64,000 nt of DNA from Rhodococcus qingshengii JCM 15477 (GCF_023221595.1 NZ_CP096563.1:3863501-3927500), one strand, 5' to 3'. Counted from the first letter of the stretch, positions 35,943 to 44,828 are shown. Made by a program: numbers and translations. The notes: generated from the sequence alone by a model not told the origin.

Positions 35943-36782
35943 CTACCGCGAAACTTCACCGACCACGCCATCCGACAATTCGGTCCACAAAGGCTTGGCC
36001 CAATCACCGAAATCGCGATCGGTAAGCACGACGCACGCAGTATCGATCGTGGGATCGACCCACAGGAACGTCCCGGACTGGCCGAAATGACCGAAGGTAG
36101 CGGCCGAGTTCTCGAGACCCGTCCAATGCGGACGCTTGTCGCCCCGAATTTCGAATCCGAGCCCCCAGTCGTTGGGGCGCTGAGAGCCGTAACCCGGAAG
36201 AATTCCGTTGAGCCCCGGGAACTGCACAGTTGTCGCCTCTGCGAACGTCTGCGCCGAGACCAGAGTCGGCGAGAGCAGTTCAGCCGCGAACTTGGCCAAG
36301 TCGTCTGCCGATGCCTGCGCACCGTGACCGGCCGGACCGACAAGAGCCGCGCTGGTCATCGCCAACGGCGCGAACACCGCCTCGGCCAGATAGTCGGCAA
36401 ATTCGATCTCGGTCTCCCGGGAAACCAACTCGGCAAGCACCTCGAACCCCGCACTCGAGTAGATCCGCTTCGACGCCACCGGCGCCTGAACAACACGTTC
36501 GGCGAATGCCAATCCCGAAGCATGTGCGAGGAGATGACGAACGGTCGACCCCTCAGGCCCGGCCGGCCCATCCAACTCGACCGCCCCCTCCTCCACTGCC
36601 ACGAGAATCGCGTAGGCGCACAACAGTTTTGTCACCGAAGCCAGGGGGAAAACATGCGCCTGGTCGCCACTGAAACCACGAATGCGGTCGCCCTCACCGG
36701 GATTCTTCCCGGAGAGGACGACCGCTGCCGCATTGTCGACCGGCCACTGCTGGATTACGTCGAGACTGTGAGTACTGGGCAC
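35943..36782 (-). CDS. Serine beta-lactamase-fold hydrolase (class C/esterase type)
   Basis: A 279-residue protein with the penicillin-binding/beta-lactamase fold. The nucleophile is in PLASVTKLL (SxxK), the second motif is IYSSAG in place of YxN, and the third is FGHFGQSG (HxG). There is no signal peptide, so it is probably a cytoplasmic esterase or amidase rather than an antibiotic-degrading enzyme. GTG 36782 starts the frame. It follows the NDMA-dependent dehydrogenase gene by 36 nt on the same strand and may be cotranscribed under the KstR-type box. Confidence 0.85.
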   Translation of the reverse strand: MPSTHSLDVIQQWPVDNAAAVVLSGKNPGEGDRIRGFSGDQAHVFPLASVTKLLCAYAILVAVEEGAVELDGPAGPEGSTVRHLLAHASGLAFAERVVQAPVASKRIYSSAGFEVLAELVSRETEIEFADYLAEAVFAPLAMTSAALVGPAGHGAQASADDLAKFAAELLSPTLVSAQTFAEATTVQFPGLNGILPGYGSQRPNDWGLGFEIRGDKRPHWTGLENSAATFGHFGQSGTFLWVDPTIDTACVVLTDRDFGDWAKPLWTELSDGVVGEVSR

Positions 36783-36818
36783 CCGATCAGACTACTGGCA
36801 CAAGAGTTGCGCTTCCGA

Positions 36819-37946
36819 TCACCAGTCAGCTTCGGTGTAGCGGATGACGCCGCGGATGTTCTTGCCATCCAACATGTCCTGGTAGCCGTCGTTCACGCCT
36901 TCGAGCGTGTAGGTCCGAGTCACCATGTCGTCGAGGTTCAGCTTGCCTGCCTTGTACATCGCGAGGAGGTTCGGCACGTCCTGGCGAGCGTTGCCACCGC
37001 CGAAAATGTTGCCCTGAAGGTCCTTCTGAAGCATCGCCATCAGGAACAGGTTCAGCTTCACATCCATGTCCGTCAGGTGCCCCATTGCGGTGACGACACA
37101 ACGGCCGGCCTTTGCCGTCAGAATCATCGCTTCTTCGACGTACTCACCCCTCATTTCGCCGACGGTGATGATCGTCTTCTGTGCCATGCGGCCATACGTA
37201 GCGTCGATGATCGGCTGAATGGCAGCGGCAGCGCTTTCGAAAGCGTGCGTTGCGCCGAACTTCAGAGCCTGCTCACGCTTCCACGGCACGGGGTCGATGG
37301 CAAAGATGTACCGGGCGCCCGATGCAACTGCACCCTGTAGCGCACTGATACCGACGCCGCCGACACCCATGATCACAACGTCTTCGCCGGGCTTCACATC
37401 GGCGATGTGGGTTGCCGATCCCCAACCGGTCGGAACGCCGCAACCGACGAGTGCGGCAACCTCGAACGGAATGTCCTTGTCGATCTTCACCACTGACGAC
37501 TGGTTCACGACCATGTAGGGCGAGAACGTCCCTAGCAGGCACATCGGGATCACGTTTTCGCCGCGAGCTTGGATCCGGTAAGTGCCGTCACTGATGGCCT
37601 GGCCGCTGAGGAGGCCCATCCCGAGGTCACACAGGTTCTGATGACCGGCCGAACACGCCGGACAGGTTCCACAAGCCGGAATGAAGGACAGAACGACGTG
37701 GTCGCCGACCTCCAGACCCTTGACCTCCGGGCCGAGCTTGGTGATGACGCCCGAACCCTCGTGCCCACCCATGACGGGGAACGACGGCATCGGGGTCGCG
37801 CCGGTGACGATGTGGTGATCGGAGTGGCACATTCCGGCCGCTTCCATGCGAATCTGAACTTCGCCGGCTACCGGCTCACCGATCTCGATCTCCTCGACGG
37901 ACCACTTTTCATTGAGGCCCCACAGGATTGCACCCTTGGTCTTCAC
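36819..37946 (-). CDS. NDMA-dependent (nicotinoprotein) alcohol dehydrogenase, second copy
   Basis: A 375-residue zinc alcohol dehydrogenase of the same NDMA-dependent family as 1945-3072. Zinc ligands lie in GMCHSDHH and GGHEGSG, the structural zinc loop is CGTCPACSAGHQNLC, and the Rossmann motif is VIMGVGGVGISAL. Length and all domain borders match the first copy, but the two differ at many positions, so they are old paralogues. GTG 37946 has a GGGTGAAG upstream. A palindrome fitting the KstR consensus lies 68-81 nt upstream, suggesting a role in steroid or related lipid catabolism; the beta-lactamase-fold gene follows. Confidence 0.92.
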   Translation of the reverse strand: MKTKGAILWGLNEKWSVEEIEIGEPVAGEVQIRMEAAGMCHSDHHIVTGATPMPSFPVMGGHEGSGVITKLGPEVKGLEVGDHVVLSFIPACGTCPACSAGHQNLCDLGMGLLSGQAISDGTYRIQARGENVIPMCLLGTFSPYMVVNQSSVVKIDKDIPFEVAALVGCGVPTGWGSATHIADVKPGEDVVIMGVGGVGISALQGAVASGARYIFAIDPVPWKREQALKFGATHAFESAAAAIQPIIDATYGRMAQKTIITVGEMRGEYVEEAMILTAKAGRCVVTAMGHLTDMDVKLNLFLMAMLQKDLQGNIFGGGNARQDVPNLLAMYKAGKLNLDDMVTRTYTLEGVNDGYQDMLDGKNIRGVIRYTEADW

Positions 37947-38013
37947 GTCACTTCACCCTTTCATTCGCACACCCGCATCTATCTCTGTGACCATAGCCAC
38001 AAATCTGCGAAAT

Positions 38014-38027
38014 TGGAACGTGTTCTA
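38014..38027. promoter_or_regulatory. KstR-type operator
   Basis: TGGAACGTGTTCTA fits TnnAACnnGTTnnA, the consensus bound by the TetR-family cholesterol regulator KstR (minus strand TAGAACACGTTCCA). It is 68 nt upstream of the dehydrogenase start. Binding by another TetR protein with the same half-sites is possible. Confidence 0.65.
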
Positions 38028-38255
38028 ACGAAAGATTTTGCACTGCAGGTCAGACGTCCAAATGACCTGGCACAACCGGCGCGGCAACGACGGAATAATG
38101 ACCCACTGAGTGGGACAGGCCACACGGGCACCCGAAAGTAGAGCCGCCCCGAAAGCACGCAACCATTCGACTCCACCTCCCACAATCGGTCGGACACAGA
38201 GCAGCGGGTCTGAAACAGGCCTGGGCATGTTCTGGTGCATCTGAGGTTTGACCCC
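38028..38255. other. Intergenic stretch without a gene
   Basis: Between the KstR-type box and the end of the HNH gene I see no supported ORF. A short hairpin (CTGAGG 38241-38246 with CCTCAG 38254-38259) overlaps the stop codon of the HNH gene and may help end its transcript. Confidence 0.5.
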
Positions 38256-39560
38256 TCAGGTTTTGAAGGTGGTGTTCGCCGGCCTCGGTTGCTGCTGCGG
38301 GTCGATCGAGGGCGGCGGAATGAACCAGGGTTTGTTGTCGACTCCTATTCGGATTTCCCATTTCCCGACGAACCCGGATTTGCGGTGCATCAACCGGTGG
38401 TGCGAACGGCACAGCAGGACCAGGTTGTTCATCACCGTCGGGCCACCGTTCGCCCAGTGCCGGATATGGTGCGCATCAGTCCACGCCGGCACACATGTGC
38501 AACCCGGGAACGCACAGCCCCTGTCTCGGGCAATCAACGCCACTCGCTGTTCGGCGGTGACCAACCTCTTCCCTGGTACCGCATCCAACGGTGCGCCGTG
38601 ACCGTCGAGCAGAACCGTGGACAGGAAACAATCACACCCGAGAAGACTGGTCTGCGACACCGACAGCGGTCCCAGCCAGGGCATGTGCCCGACATCAAGA
38701 TCCGACAGAGACTCTTCACCATCAGCAGTGGAGGGTGTTGCGGCGCAGTCCCGATGCTCCGCCAGATCCCGAGCATTGATGTGCACGTTCACATGCGGAC
38801 GCTGACCACCATCGGTACCGGTTTTCGCGCAGTCCAGGTAACGCCGGATCAGTTCGGTGAACCCGTCCGCGGTGCGTTTCGCCGCCGACCGGGCATCCGG
38901 CGTCCCATCCGGTGCCGGGGTCGGCATCGTCAAATTCGACAACGCCGAGAGCAACATTTCACCGGTGAGGGCATCGAAATCGCCACGCACCACCACTCGA
39001 CCGTTCAAGGTCGACGCGATCCGCAACTCATTGAGATCGACATCCTCGGCGGGCGGAATCTCATCCGATTCGAACAACCGCTCCAACGTCGCGATCACGT
39101 TCCGCACCTTCGTCGTCGTCGCCTCCACACCCGACGCAGCCGCCAACAACAAATCGATACACTTCGGTAATGCCTCCTCCGGCATCCCCTTCGGCGGTGA
39201 CTCGCAGAACGCCACGATCAACACGGCATGATCGAACGAGCAATCCCCGCAATCGAACCGAGCCGCCACCGCAGGAAACGGCCGCAAAGCCGCACCCAAC
39301 GCGGCGATCTTCTTCCCGTCCCGAACCTGCAACATCGTGTTCGCCGCCAACCAGGACCCCACCCCGCGGCTGGCAATCACCTGATCATCGGAACGCAACG
39401 AAAGTTCGTCGACCACCGCAACACGAACGGCTTCCAGGCGCAGAATCTCCGCACTCGCCTCGACAGCAGCAGCGCGCAACTCCGCAGCAGTCAACTGCCA
39501 CAACCGTCCGCGTAACCCCACCGCAGAACCAGACACCACGTCCGACAACAAGACACTCAT
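38256..39560 (-). CDS. DUF222/HNH endonuclease-domain protein (13E12 family)
   Basis: A 434-residue member of the 13E12 repeat family, abundant in Rhodococcus and Mycobacterium. Residues 1-300 are the all-helical DUF222 region; residues 340-400 are an HNH nuclease with CAFPGCTCVPAWTDAHHI, HWANGGP, MNNLVLLCRSHHRLMH, so Cys pairs and the HNH residues are intact. ATG 39560 is preceded by GGGGG. Upstream lie a run of ten G (coding strand) and a perfect LexA box, so the gene should be DNA-damage inducible, as reported for some mycobacterial 13E12 genes. Its cellular role is not known; family members are often scattered in many copies. Confidence 0.9.
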   Translation of the reverse strand: MSVLLSDVVSGSAVGLRGRLWQLTAAELRAAAVEASAEILRLEAVRVAVVDELSLRSDDQVIASRGVGSWLAANTMLQVRDGKKIAALGAALRPFPAVAARFDCGDCSFDHAVLIVAFCESPPKGMPEEALPKCIDLLLAAASGVEATTTKVRNVIATLERLFESDEIPPAEDVDLNELRIASTLNGRVVVRGDFDALTGEMLLSALSNLTMPTPAPDGTPDARSAAKRTADGFTELIRRYLDCAKTGTDGGQRPHVNVHINARDLAEHRDCAATPSTADGEESLSDLDVGHMPWLGPLSVSQTSLLGCDCFLSTVLLDGHGAPLDAVPGKRLVTAEQRVALIARDRGCAFPGCTCVPAWTDAHHIRHWANGGPTVMNNLVLLCRSHHRLMHRKSGFVGKWEIRIGVDNKPWFIPPPSIDPQQQPRPANTTFKT

Positions 39561-39573
39561 TGAATCCCCCGAT

Positions 39574-39583
39574 CCCCCCCCCC
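39574..39583. repeat. Ten-base C/G homopolymer in the 5' leader of the HNH gene
   Basis: Ten consecutive C on the plus strand (G on the coding strand) lie between the LexA box and the start codon, 14 nt upstream of ATG 39560. Such tracts slip easily and could alter leader length or ribosome access. Confidence 0.7.
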
Positions 39584-39592
39584 AAACAATAC

Positions 39593-39608
39593 TCGAACAC
39601 CCGTTCGA
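39593..39608. promoter_or_regulatory. LexA SOS box
   Basis: TCGAACACCCGTTCGA is a perfect match to the actinobacterial SOS box (TCGAAC-N4-GTTCGA), 33 nt upstream of the HNH gene start. It implies LexA repression and induction by DNA damage. Confidence 0.88.
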
Positions 39609-39625
39609 GTCAAGAGTTTTTCGAG

Positions 39626-40300
39626 TCAATCCACCGAGCGTCCCGGAATCACCACACCGCATTGATATGCGAGAACCACCAGTTGCGCACGGTCGCGGAC
39701 ATCCAGTTTTGTCATCGCTCGATTCACATGGGTTTTTGCCGTGACCGCGCTGATCACCAATTCCGCGGCGATTTCGTCGTTGGACATCCCGAGGGCAACG
39801 AGGGTTACCACTTCGAGTTCGCGTGGTGTCAATTGACCGAAAATCCCAGAAGTCGAGTCGGCCCGCGACGGAGTGGAAAGGAACCGAGAAATCAACGCGC
39901 TGGTCGCAATCGGCGACAGCAAAGAGTTCCCACCTGCGACCGTCCGAACAGCATCGAGTAGATCCTCGGCTCGGATTCCTTTGCCGATGAAGCCGCTGGC
40001 TCCCGCCCGGATCGCCTGTGCCACATGCTCATCCACTTCGAAGGTGGTAAGAATCAACACGTGCACGTCGGTCAAATCCGGATGATCGGCAATCATGGCG
40101 GTCGCTTCGACTCCGCTGGTGCCTGGCATTCGAATGTCCATCAATACAACGTCGGGTCGATGCTCGAGCGCCGCCTGGAATGCCTGCTCTCCGTCTGCCG
40201 CCTCGGCGACCACCTCCATGTCCTCTTCCGAACCGATCAGCAGCGCAAGCGTTTGACGGAAGAGCGCCTGATCGTCTGCCACTACCACCCGAATACTCAC
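39626..40300 (-). CDS. LuxR/NarL-family response regulator
   Basis: A 224-residue two-component response regulator. The receiver domain has the acidic pair in VVADDQALF, phospho-acceptor Asp in VVLMDIRMPG (about residue 54) and Lys in GFIGKGI; the C-terminal LuxR HTH reads LTPRELEVVTLVALGMSNDE then TAKTHVNRAMTKL. GTG 40300 overlaps the stop of the kinase gene as GTGA, so the pair is coupled. It most likely controls the mmpL exporter gene that heads the operon. Confidence 0.95.
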   Translation of the reverse strand: MSIRVVVADDQALFRQTLALLIGSEEDMEVVAEAADGEQAFQAALEHRPDVVLMDIRMPGTSGVEATAMIADHPDLTDVHVLILTTFEVDEHVAQAIRAGASGFIGKGIRAEDLLDAVRTVAGGNSLLSPIATSALISRFLSTPSRADSTSGIFGQLTPRELEVVTLVALGMSNDEIAAELVISAVTAKTHVNRAMTKLDVRDRAQLVVLAYQCGVVIPGRSVD

Positions 40301-41499
40301 GACTCCTCACGCTCCGAACCCCTGGACACCGAGACAAGCGGAAGTTGGGCGTCCACACGAAATCCCCCGTCGGCGCGGAATCCTGCTGAGACCTCGCCTC
40401 CCATTGCCTGTGCCCTCTCCTTCATTCCCAGCAGTCCGTACCCGGGCGGTGACGTCGAAGGCACTGCCGTTCCGGAGTTTTCGACCGACAGCACCAGAAC
40501 CTCGGCTTCGTACGACAACGACACGGTGACGGCCCCTGGCAACGCATGCTTGCTCGCATTCACGAGTGCTTCCTGGACAATTCGGTACGCCGTGAGGTCT
40601 ACTGCTGGCCCGAGAGGGCGCAGCGAACCCACAGCGCGCACTTCGATTTCCATTCCCGCACTGACGAATTGATCCACCAGTGCCGGTAGATCCGAAAGCC
40701 CCGGAGCCGGCTTCATCGAGCGATCACCGTCCTGAGCATCACGGAGAACTCCGACCGTGGCCCGAATTTCATCGAGTGCCGCCTTGGACGTTTCCTCCAC
40801 TCCGCGTAGTGCAGTCGTCGCCTTCTCCGGGTCTTTCCCGATCAAGTGCGACGCGACCCCGACTTGCAGGTTGACCAAGGCAATGTGGTGCGCGACAACG
40901 TCGTGCAAGTCTCGCGCAATCCGCATCCTTTCTTCGACGACGCGGTGTCGGGCCTCGTCCTCGCGCATTCTTTCCGCTTGCACCGCGCGCGCCTCGACGG
41001 ACTCCAGATAGGCTCGGCGAGAACGGACCTCGGCGCCGGCAAAACTTGCCATCAGCAACCACGACAACAACCCCAGTGCCTCCTGCAGGAGATTGTTCCC
41101 CACTCCCAGGAAGATCGTGACGAGCATCAGCGAGCTGACTGTGCTCGCCGCTGCGAAGAAGGTCCTCCGGCGGTCACTCGTGCTGGCAACGTAGTAGAGG
41201 CACACCATCGCCGCCGAACCTGTGCCGGCATTCGGCGGCGCTGACAGTGCAATCATCAAAACGCCGAGAAGCACTGCCACCGCGAGTGCCGAGAACGGAT
41301 AGCGCCTTCGGAACACGATGGTTGCGGCTGCAATAGCTGTCACGACAACTCCCACAACCGTGACCTCGCGGGTCTCATTGCCGTCGAGCGCGATGCGGTG
41401 CGCCGTCCACGTGGCAAGGAGCACGAGGATGGTCAGTGCCAGGTCGATGGTGCGCGGGTGTTCCGCACACCATCGACCCCACGTCGAAGTCGAGGTCAT
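40297..41499 (-). CDS. Two-component sensor histidine kinase (HisKA_3/DesK type)
   Basis: A 400-residue membrane kinase. Residues 15-150 contain four to five hydrophobic helices with only short loops, suggesting it senses the membrane itself. The phospho-His lies in IARDLHDVVAHHIALV (about residue 205), the ATPase N-box in QEALVNASKHA and the G-box in GYGLLGMKERAQAMGG. It is the partner of the overlapping response regulator gene. It begins 18 nt after the mmpL stop, so all three genes form one operon, linking envelope sensing to the exporter. Confidence 0.95.
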   Translation of the reverse strand: MTSTSTWGRWCAEHPRTIDLALTILVLLATWTAHRIALDGNETREVTVVGVVVTAIAAATIVFRRRYPFSALAVAVLLGVLMIALSAPPNAGTGSAAMVCLYYVASTSDRRRTFFAAASTVSSLMLVTIFLGVGNNLLQEALGLLSWLLMASFAGAEVRSRRAYLESVEARAVQAERMREDEARHRVVEERMRIARDLHDVVAHHIALVNLQVGVASHLIGKDPEKATTALRGVEETSKAALDEIRATVGVLRDAQDGDRSMKPAPGLSDLPALVDQFVSAGMEIEVRAVGSLRPLGPAVDLTAYRIVQEALVNASKHALPGAVTVSLSYEAEVLVLSVENSGTAVPSTSPPGYGLLGMKERAQAMGGEVSAGFRADGGFRVDAQLPLVSVSRGSEREES

Positions 41500-41517
41500 C
41501 GATCTACCGTATCCGGA

Positions 41518-43734
41518 TCACACCGACAACTTGTCGTTCGCGGGCTCAGTGGAATCCTTCGAATCTGCGAGCAGCGCAGTCAACTGCTCCCCCTCGACAT
41601 CGACGTTCGGGACCAACCGGTCCAGCCATGAGGGGAACCACCATGCCTTCGAGCCCAACAGGGACATGACGGCCGGTACGACGGTCATACGAATCACGAA
41701 GGCGTCGAACAGAACCGCGAACGAGAGTCCGAGTCCAATCTGCATGATGAAGGCGTCGCCGCCGAAGATGAAGCCCGCGAAAACGGCGATCATGATCAGC
41801 GCCGCGGCCGTGACGACTCGCGCGCCCTGGTCGAAGCCCTTCACGACTGCTTCATCCGGTCCGTCACCGTGGACGAACGCTTCACGCATTCTGGTCACCA
41901 GGAACACCTGGTAGTCCATCGCCAACCCGAAGACGATGCCGATCATGAAGATGGGCAACATCGCCACAACTGATCCGGTTTGACCTTCGATTCCGAGAAT
42001 GCCTGCGAACCAACCCCACTGGAAGATTGCGACCAGCACACCGAACGTCGCACCGATCGAGAGCAGAAATCCGAGAGTTGCCTTGAGCGGTACCAAGATC
42101 GAGCGGAACACCAGCATCAAAAGAATGAAGGCGAGGCCGACGACCAATGCGAGGTAGGGAACGAGGGCATCAGCCAGGCGGTCCGAGACGTCGATCGTCA
42201 ACGCTGTCTGACCGGTGACCGACATCGTGGCCCCGGTCTCGTCGGTCAGTGATCCGGCGACCTCACGTATATCTGCGACGAGCGCCTTTGTTGCCTCGGT
42301 TTCGGGGCCGCTCGAGGGAACCACCGTGATGACTGCTGTATCGCCGGCCTGATTGAGTGCTGGCGGCGTCACTGCCGCTACGTCGGGCAGAGCACCGAGC
42401 TTTTCCTGGGCGCCGCTCAATGCCGCTGCCGGATCTGCGGCGTCGGCAACGTCGACGACCACCATGAGCGGGCCGCTGAACCCGGCACCGAACCCCTCGG
42501 ATAGTCGGTCGGTAGCCCTGGCGGCAGTTGTGTCGGGCACTGGTGGGCTCGCCAAACTCAGGTTGATTCCGAAGGTGGGGATCGCCAGCAATCCCAGCCC
42601 GAGGACTGACGCGAGCAAAACCGGAACTCGACGCCGGATCACGAACTTGGCCCATCGCGAGCCTGCGCCTTCCTTCGTCTTGCGATGCGTCAACTGACCA
42701 CCGGACGCAAGCAGGCGACGATCGGATCGGCTCAGAACGCGCGATCCAGCAAATCCCAGCGTGGCGGGCAGCAGGGTCAGTGAAATCACCACTGCAACAG
42801 CAACTGCAAACGCCGCAGCCAGACCCATGCTCGTCAGGAACGGGATGTTCACGACGAACAGTCCTGCCAATGCGATGAGCACCGTCAACCCCGCGAACAC
42901 TACGGCCGAACCCGCCGTCCCCGCTGCGCGGCCCGCAGCAATTTCCGGATCATGTCCGTCACGTAGTTCGGAGCGGTAGCGCGAGACGATGAAGAGCGAA
43001 TAGTCGATCGCCACGGCGAGCCCCAGCATCATTGCCAGGACGGTTGTGCTCGAACCCAATTCGATGAAACCAGTTGCGATAGTGATCGTGCAGATCGCGA
43101 TGCCGATGCCGATCAACGCGCTGATCAAGGGAAGCCCTGCTGCCACCAACGAACCGAAAGTGACCGTCAGGACCACAGCGGCGATCGCGACGCCGATCAC
43201 TTCGCCCATCGATTCGGCGCTGCTTTCCATCAGCACGTTGCCGGCGACATCGATCGCCAGTCCCGAACCCGCAGCGTCGTGAACGGCGGACTCGAGCAGT
43301 TCTTTCGAGCTGTCCGGCAAGTCGATCGAGTCGGCGGTATAGGAGACCTGCATGTATCCGATCGTCCCAGTCGGCGACACTCCGCCGGAGGCATATGGAT
43401 CCGATACCGCTGCAACCTCGGGGTCCTTCCCGAGCGCAGAGACCAAGTCACTGACGGATTGTCGAATCGCCGGATCGGTGAGCGTCGTGCCCGCCGGAGA
43501 TTCGAAGACGATGCGAGCACTGGCTCCGTCGGTGGACGACTGCGGAAATCTTTCAGCCAGAAGATCTTGCGCCGCTTGTGATTCGGTGCCCGGAATCGAC
43601 AACGTATTGACGGTCGGACCGGACAGCGTTGCTGCGCCTACTCCGCCCGCCACCAGCAGGACGACCCAGAAGCCCACCATTGCCCAACGGCGCCGAAACG
43701 CGAGTCGCGAGAGTTTGTACAGGAATATCGACAT
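41518..43734 (-). CDS. MmpL-family RND transporter
   Basis: A 738-residue MMPL/RND exporter. The first helix begins at residue 17 (WAMVGFWVVLLVAGGVGAA), then a large external loop, a cluster of helices around LGLAVAIDYSLFIVSRYRSE (conserved Asp-Tyr motif), a second external loop after residue 370, and the second helix cluster with FGLAMDYQVFLVTRMREAF. Such proteins move lipids or drugs out of the cell by proton motive force. ATG 43734 places the start just before helix 1; the frame extends 66 codons upstream without hydrophobic or conserved sequence. The following kinase and response regulator are cotranscribed. Confidence 0.94.
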   Translation of the reverse strand: MSIFLYKLSRLAFRRRWAMVGFWVVLLVAGGVGAATLSGPTVNTLSIPGTESQAAQDLLAERFPQSSTDGASARIVFESPAGTTLTDPAIRQSVSDLVSALGKDPEVAAVSDPYASGGVSPTGTIGYMQVSYTADSIDLPDSSKELLESAVHDAAGSGLAIDVAGNVLMESSAESMGEVIGVAIAAVVLTVTFGSLVAAGLPLISALIGIGIAICTITIATGFIELGSSTTVLAMMLGLAVAIDYSLFIVSRYRSELRDGHDPEIAAGRAAGTAGSAVVFAGLTVLIALAGLFVVNIPFLTSMGLAAAFAVAVAVVISLTLLPATLGFAGSRVLSRSDRRLLASGGQLTHRKTKEGAGSRWAKFVIRRRVPVLLASVLGLGLLAIPTFGINLSLASPPVPDTTAARATDRLSEGFGAGFSGPLMVVVDVADAADPAAALSGAQEKLGALPDVAAVTPPALNQAGDTAVITVVPSSGPETEATKALVADIREVAGSLTDETGATMSVTGQTALTIDVSDRLADALVPYLALVVGLAFILLMLVFRSILVPLKATLGFLLSIGATFGVLVAIFQWGWFAGILGIEGQTGSVVAMLPIFMIGIVFGLAMDYQVFLVTRMREAFVHGDGPDEAVVKGFDQGARVVTAAALIMIAVFAGFIFGGDAFIMQIGLGLSFAVLFDAFVIRMTVVPAVMSLLGSKAWWFPSWLDRLVPNVDVEGEQLTALLADSKDSTEPANDKLSV

Positions 43735-43795
43735 GCGTGTCACTGTGCCGATACACGACCCCGTCGCACATCGTGCACAGGTAGGCAGTTCGACG

Positions 43796-43811
43796 TACTG
43801 CGCTCGCAGTA
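43796..43811. promoter_or_regulatory. 16-bp palindrome upstream of mmpL
   Basis: TACTGCG-CT-CGCAGTA is a perfect inverted repeat 62 nt upstream of the mmpL start, with a looser GCACATCGTGC nearby. It is a good candidate for the binding site of the cognate response regulator or another regulator. Confidence 0.45.
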
Positions 43812-43829
43812 GGGCGGTGGTCCCCAGTG

Positions 43830-44747
43830 CTAGACGGGCCGGCCCAACTCCCTTGACCACGGCGGATCCGCCCCGGGACGTGACACGGTGACGGCTGCCG
43901 CGCGTGCGGCAAAGGTCAACGCGGCCGACCAATCTGCCTCGGAGAACCCGCGCACAACAGCGACGTCGAGTGCGTCGTGACGATCAAGGTAGGCCAACAG
44001 GGCTCCGTGTACGGTATCTCCGGCACCGATCGTGTCCGCGACGTCGACTGCGGGCGCCGGCACCGAAACATCGAGTTGCTCGGTGATCAACCGCAACCCG
44101 TCACCACCACGGGTGAGCAGGACGGCGCCGACGCCTTCGTGGAGCCACTCGGCGCCGTCGACCGAACCCAACCACTTCGCGTCGTCGTCGCTCACTTTGA
44201 GAATATCGATGGCGGGCAACCACGAACGAAACCGTCGTCGATACGCGTCCGGGTCGGAGATCACCGCCGGACGAATGTTGGGGTCGACCATGGTGAGTCG
44301 ACCGCGGGCGTGTGCTTCGTGCAGCAAAGCTTCGTAGGCCGAGGCCCCGGGCTCGAGCACCAGCGACAGCGTTCCGAACGAGAATGCCCGGGCAGAGGGA
44401 AGTTTCGGCAGCGCGAACTGTCGATCTGCCGTTCCCTCGAGGTAGAAGGAATACCGCGCACCTCCGTCCGCTGCAAGGTTCACGACGGCCAGAGTTGTCG
44501 GCTCGGGCCCACGTTCGACTCCGGTTGTGTCGACATTGGACGCGGCCAGCGAGTCGATCATCCGATCTCCGAAGGCGTCGGTGGACAAGCGAGAGACGAA
44601 TCCCACGTCGGATCCGAGTCGACCCAGTGCAACCGCAACGTTGAACGGTCCACCGCCCAACTTGGGTGAGAAGTTCTCCCCCACCGGAACCAGATCAACC
44701 AGTCCCTCACCACACACCACGACGGATCGTTCGCGTGTATCACTCAT
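43830..44747 (-). CDS. PfkB-family sugar kinase (fructokinase-like)
   Basis: A 305-residue ribokinase-fold kinase. The N-terminal signature GEGLVDLVP, the sugar-binding GGGPFNVAVALGRLG and the C-terminal catalytic DTIGAGDTVHGALLAYL are present. Its place at the end of a polyol uptake operon with polyol dehydrogenases suggests that it phosphorylates the ketose (fructose or xylulose-like) formed from the imported polyol. ATG 44747 is 95 nt after the ABC ATPase gene, with a long hairpin between. Confidence 0.93.
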   Translation of the reverse strand: MSDTRERSVVVCGEGLVDLVPVGENFSPKLGGGPFNVAVALGRLGSDVGFVSRLSTDAFGDRMIDSLAASNVDTTGVERGPEPTTLAVVNLAADGGARYSFYLEGTADRQFALPKLPSARAFSFGTLSLVLEPGASAYEALLHEAHARGRLTMVDPNIRPAVISDPDAYRRRFRSWLPAIDILKVSDDDAKWLGSVDGAEWLHEGVGAVLLTRGGDGLRLITEQLDVSVPAPAVDVADTIGAGDTVHGALLAYLDRHDALDVAVVRGFSEADWSAALTFAARAAAVTVSRPGADPPWSRELGRPV

Positions 44748-44784
44748 CGGTAGACCCTAACCTTCTCACCGGTCGAAGATGGAT

Positions 44785-44828
44785 GTGACCTGCTCGGCAC
44801 GAACGAGTTCGGGTGCCGAGCAGGTCAC
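44785..44828 (-). terminator. 16-bp hairpin between ABC ATPase and kinase genes
   Basis: GTGACCTGCTCGGCAC (44785-44800) and GTGCCGAGCAGGTCAC (44813-44828) pair perfectly over a 12-nt loop that itself contains CGAAC/TTCG. It begins 14 nt after the ATPase stop. No T tract follows, so it may reduce rather than stop expression of the kinase. Confidence 0.6.

Noticed and set aside
44798..44815. CGAAC-GAG-TTCG inside the hairpin loop as a LexA box
   Set aside because: The spacer is 3 nt instead of 4 and the flanks do not match; it is part of the larger stem-loop.
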